DNA of 64,000 bases, taken from Vicia villosa. Taxonomy: Eukaryota > Streptophyta > Magnoliopsida > Fabales > Fabaceae. The notes beneath the pieces are model-generated. The model was not told the origin of the DNA and ran no database searches. It saw only the letters and a list, made by a program, of their open reading frames with translations. Both the position numbers and the translations under genes were made by a program. Shown piece by piece: positions 62,706 through 64,000 of the stretch (the first letter of the stretch is position 1; each line of letters begins with the position of its first letter). Location of the stretch: positions 248,001 to 312,000 of the forward strand of contig NW_026705396.1 of assembly GCF_029867415.1 (NCBI RefSeq), written 5' to 3'.

Positions 62706-64000
62706 CTAGCAAGGACTTTATTTTTTAATAATTTCTTTTCTTTTTCTTTACCCACTTGTAAAAAAAAATACTTTCATTTTTATTTTATAATTATTTATCT
62801 TTTCTTTTCATGCATGTCATTATATACAATATAGTTACCATAATCTATTTGATTTTTTTTTATTTATAGTCATAGATTTATTTTGTATCCGATGTAATGT
62901 TTTTCTATGTTGTTATAAAACTTGTTTACTATGAAAAAACATTTCAAACTCATAAATAGTTCAAGTTCTGTTTATGTAATGGTTACTTCTTCTTTTTGTT
63001 TCTTAAACAATCTAAATTTGTTTTGGTATTAATATTTCGTTATTTTCTCATGTATACAATGCTCTAATTTTATATTATGCAATTACTATAACTTAATTAG
63101 TTTATTTTATGTAATTACAAATTTGTTACTGGTATTTTTATGTGTTTAAATTTAAAAACCATCTCTCTTCCACATTGTTCGGTCTCTCTTACATTTCCCT
63201 CTAAGTTTCATTCTCTCTCCACCCCATTCTTTCTTTCTTTCATTTTTCTTTCCTTCTTGTCGTTCTCTCTCTCTGCCCAACATTACATCTATCTCCTTCA
63301 GCTTTTCTTCTCCCCTGCATGTCTCATATTAATTAACACAAGGTATCATGCATTTATAATCATCACTATTAATGCTAACTAAATCACATTACATTATTAT
63401 TAGTATTATTATTATTAACATTGTCTTTATTGTTTATCTTGAATATTAATTTGTAAAATTCAACAATGTTTTCATGTTCTTTTTTGGTCTTAACCTTTCT
63501 TTTTTTTGAAGAAAAGAAGCCTGGTAATCTAGAGTAATGTTGTTCGTGACATATTACTTTTTTAGAATGTGCATTGTTGGTAACTTGTTTCCTAGGTTAA
63601 TATTTTTTTAGAAATCGGTTATTTTTTCGCGCAACTGCAAAGACTAATCTCTGCGCTCAATAGAAGGGCTGGTTAAATTTTAAAAAAAATTAACTCTAAA
63701 TTAAAGCGACAATATGTTGGTTATTAATATTATTAATTAATCTATTCCGACAACGAGTAATATTTGTTTAATGATCCTTCTTCTCTTTGCAATGCTTATT
63801 TATGAAATGCTATGTTAAGTACAAGAGAATGTTTCAAATATATTTCCATCAACAACTAAAGAATGCTAAATTTATCCACAAATCGTAACTCAACCAACAG
63901 AAACCGATATTAGGGTTTTGAGTGCATGTTTCTAGTGGTTATTACAATTTCGTCTAATAACAAAAAAATGCTTATATTGTAATAGTTTTGTGAAGATGTT
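62706..64000. other. AT-rich intergenic sequence to the right edge
   Basis: Includes a CT-rich stretch (63175-63300, TCTCTTCC/CTTTCTTTC). I see no gene, repeat end or motif worth naming. Confidence 0.5.

Overview
The window is plant nuclear DNA, almost certainly from a legume and most likely the Fabeae/vicioid clade. The Tat/Ogre-type Ty3/gypsy elements, with multi-kilobase LTRs, tRNA-Arg-like primer sites and 3'-UTR tandem arrays, are of the kind that fills pea, vetch and lentil genomes. Nearly everything is nested transposable-element DNA; the only recognisable host genes are one apparently intact pectin-methylesterase/invertase-inhibitor-like (PMEI) gene and two decayed paralogues.

Left third (1-27 kb), minus strand unless stated. 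A Ty1/copia element (Copia-A, 5' LTR 26733-26990) was hit by a 17.9 kb Ogre-type element (Ogre-1, 6516-24368, both LTRs present, 5-bp target-site duplication CCTAA) and again, 153 bp away, by a second Tat/Ogre element (Ogre-2) whose 5' LTR (2349-6362), primer site and gag are visible before it leaves the window. Ogre-1 keeps a recognisable order: LTR, primer site, ORF1 with a plant-mobile-domain-like region and coiled coil, gag, protease, a probable intron, RT, RNase H, integrase, a 42-bp tandem array, polypurine tract, LTR. A truncated plus-strand Tat element sits inside it at about 14178-18783.

Middle (27-50 kb). An Athila-like LTR fragment is followed by pieces of a Sirevirus (Ty1/copia) on the minus strand with an envelope-like ORF on the opposite strand between them; that ORF is split by a solo Ogre LTR (32326-35259, duplication TGTCT). 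PMEI-1 lies at 37772-38326. Then come a solo Sirevirus-like LTR (39379-40385, duplication ATAAG), further gypsy LTR debris and a degenerate L1-type LINE (43433-47845) carrying a small insertion.

Right part (50-64 kb). The most interesting object is a nearly complete Mutator-like element (MULE) at 50182-57906, with about 255-bp terminal inverted repeats and a 9-bp duplication (CCACCCTCA). It has three genes, each with its own TATA box: a four-exon plant-mobile-domain gene (minus), a 795-codon MURA-type transposase (plus), and a small uncharacterised ORF (minus) convergent with the transposase, in the position mudrB has in maize MuDR. Palindromic GTTGTCGCC/GGCGACAAC motifs recur in both terminal repeats and between the divergent genes, and a 98-bp array rich in CATGCA precedes the transposase. 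The MULE separates the PMEI-2 promoter from its coding region; the PMEI-3 tandem duplicate preserves the empty site. Two non-autonomous hAT-like elements with 8-bp duplications, a LINE fragment and a degenerate RNase H ORF complete the region.

All boundaries, splice sites and homologies come from reading the sequence; no database search was possible.
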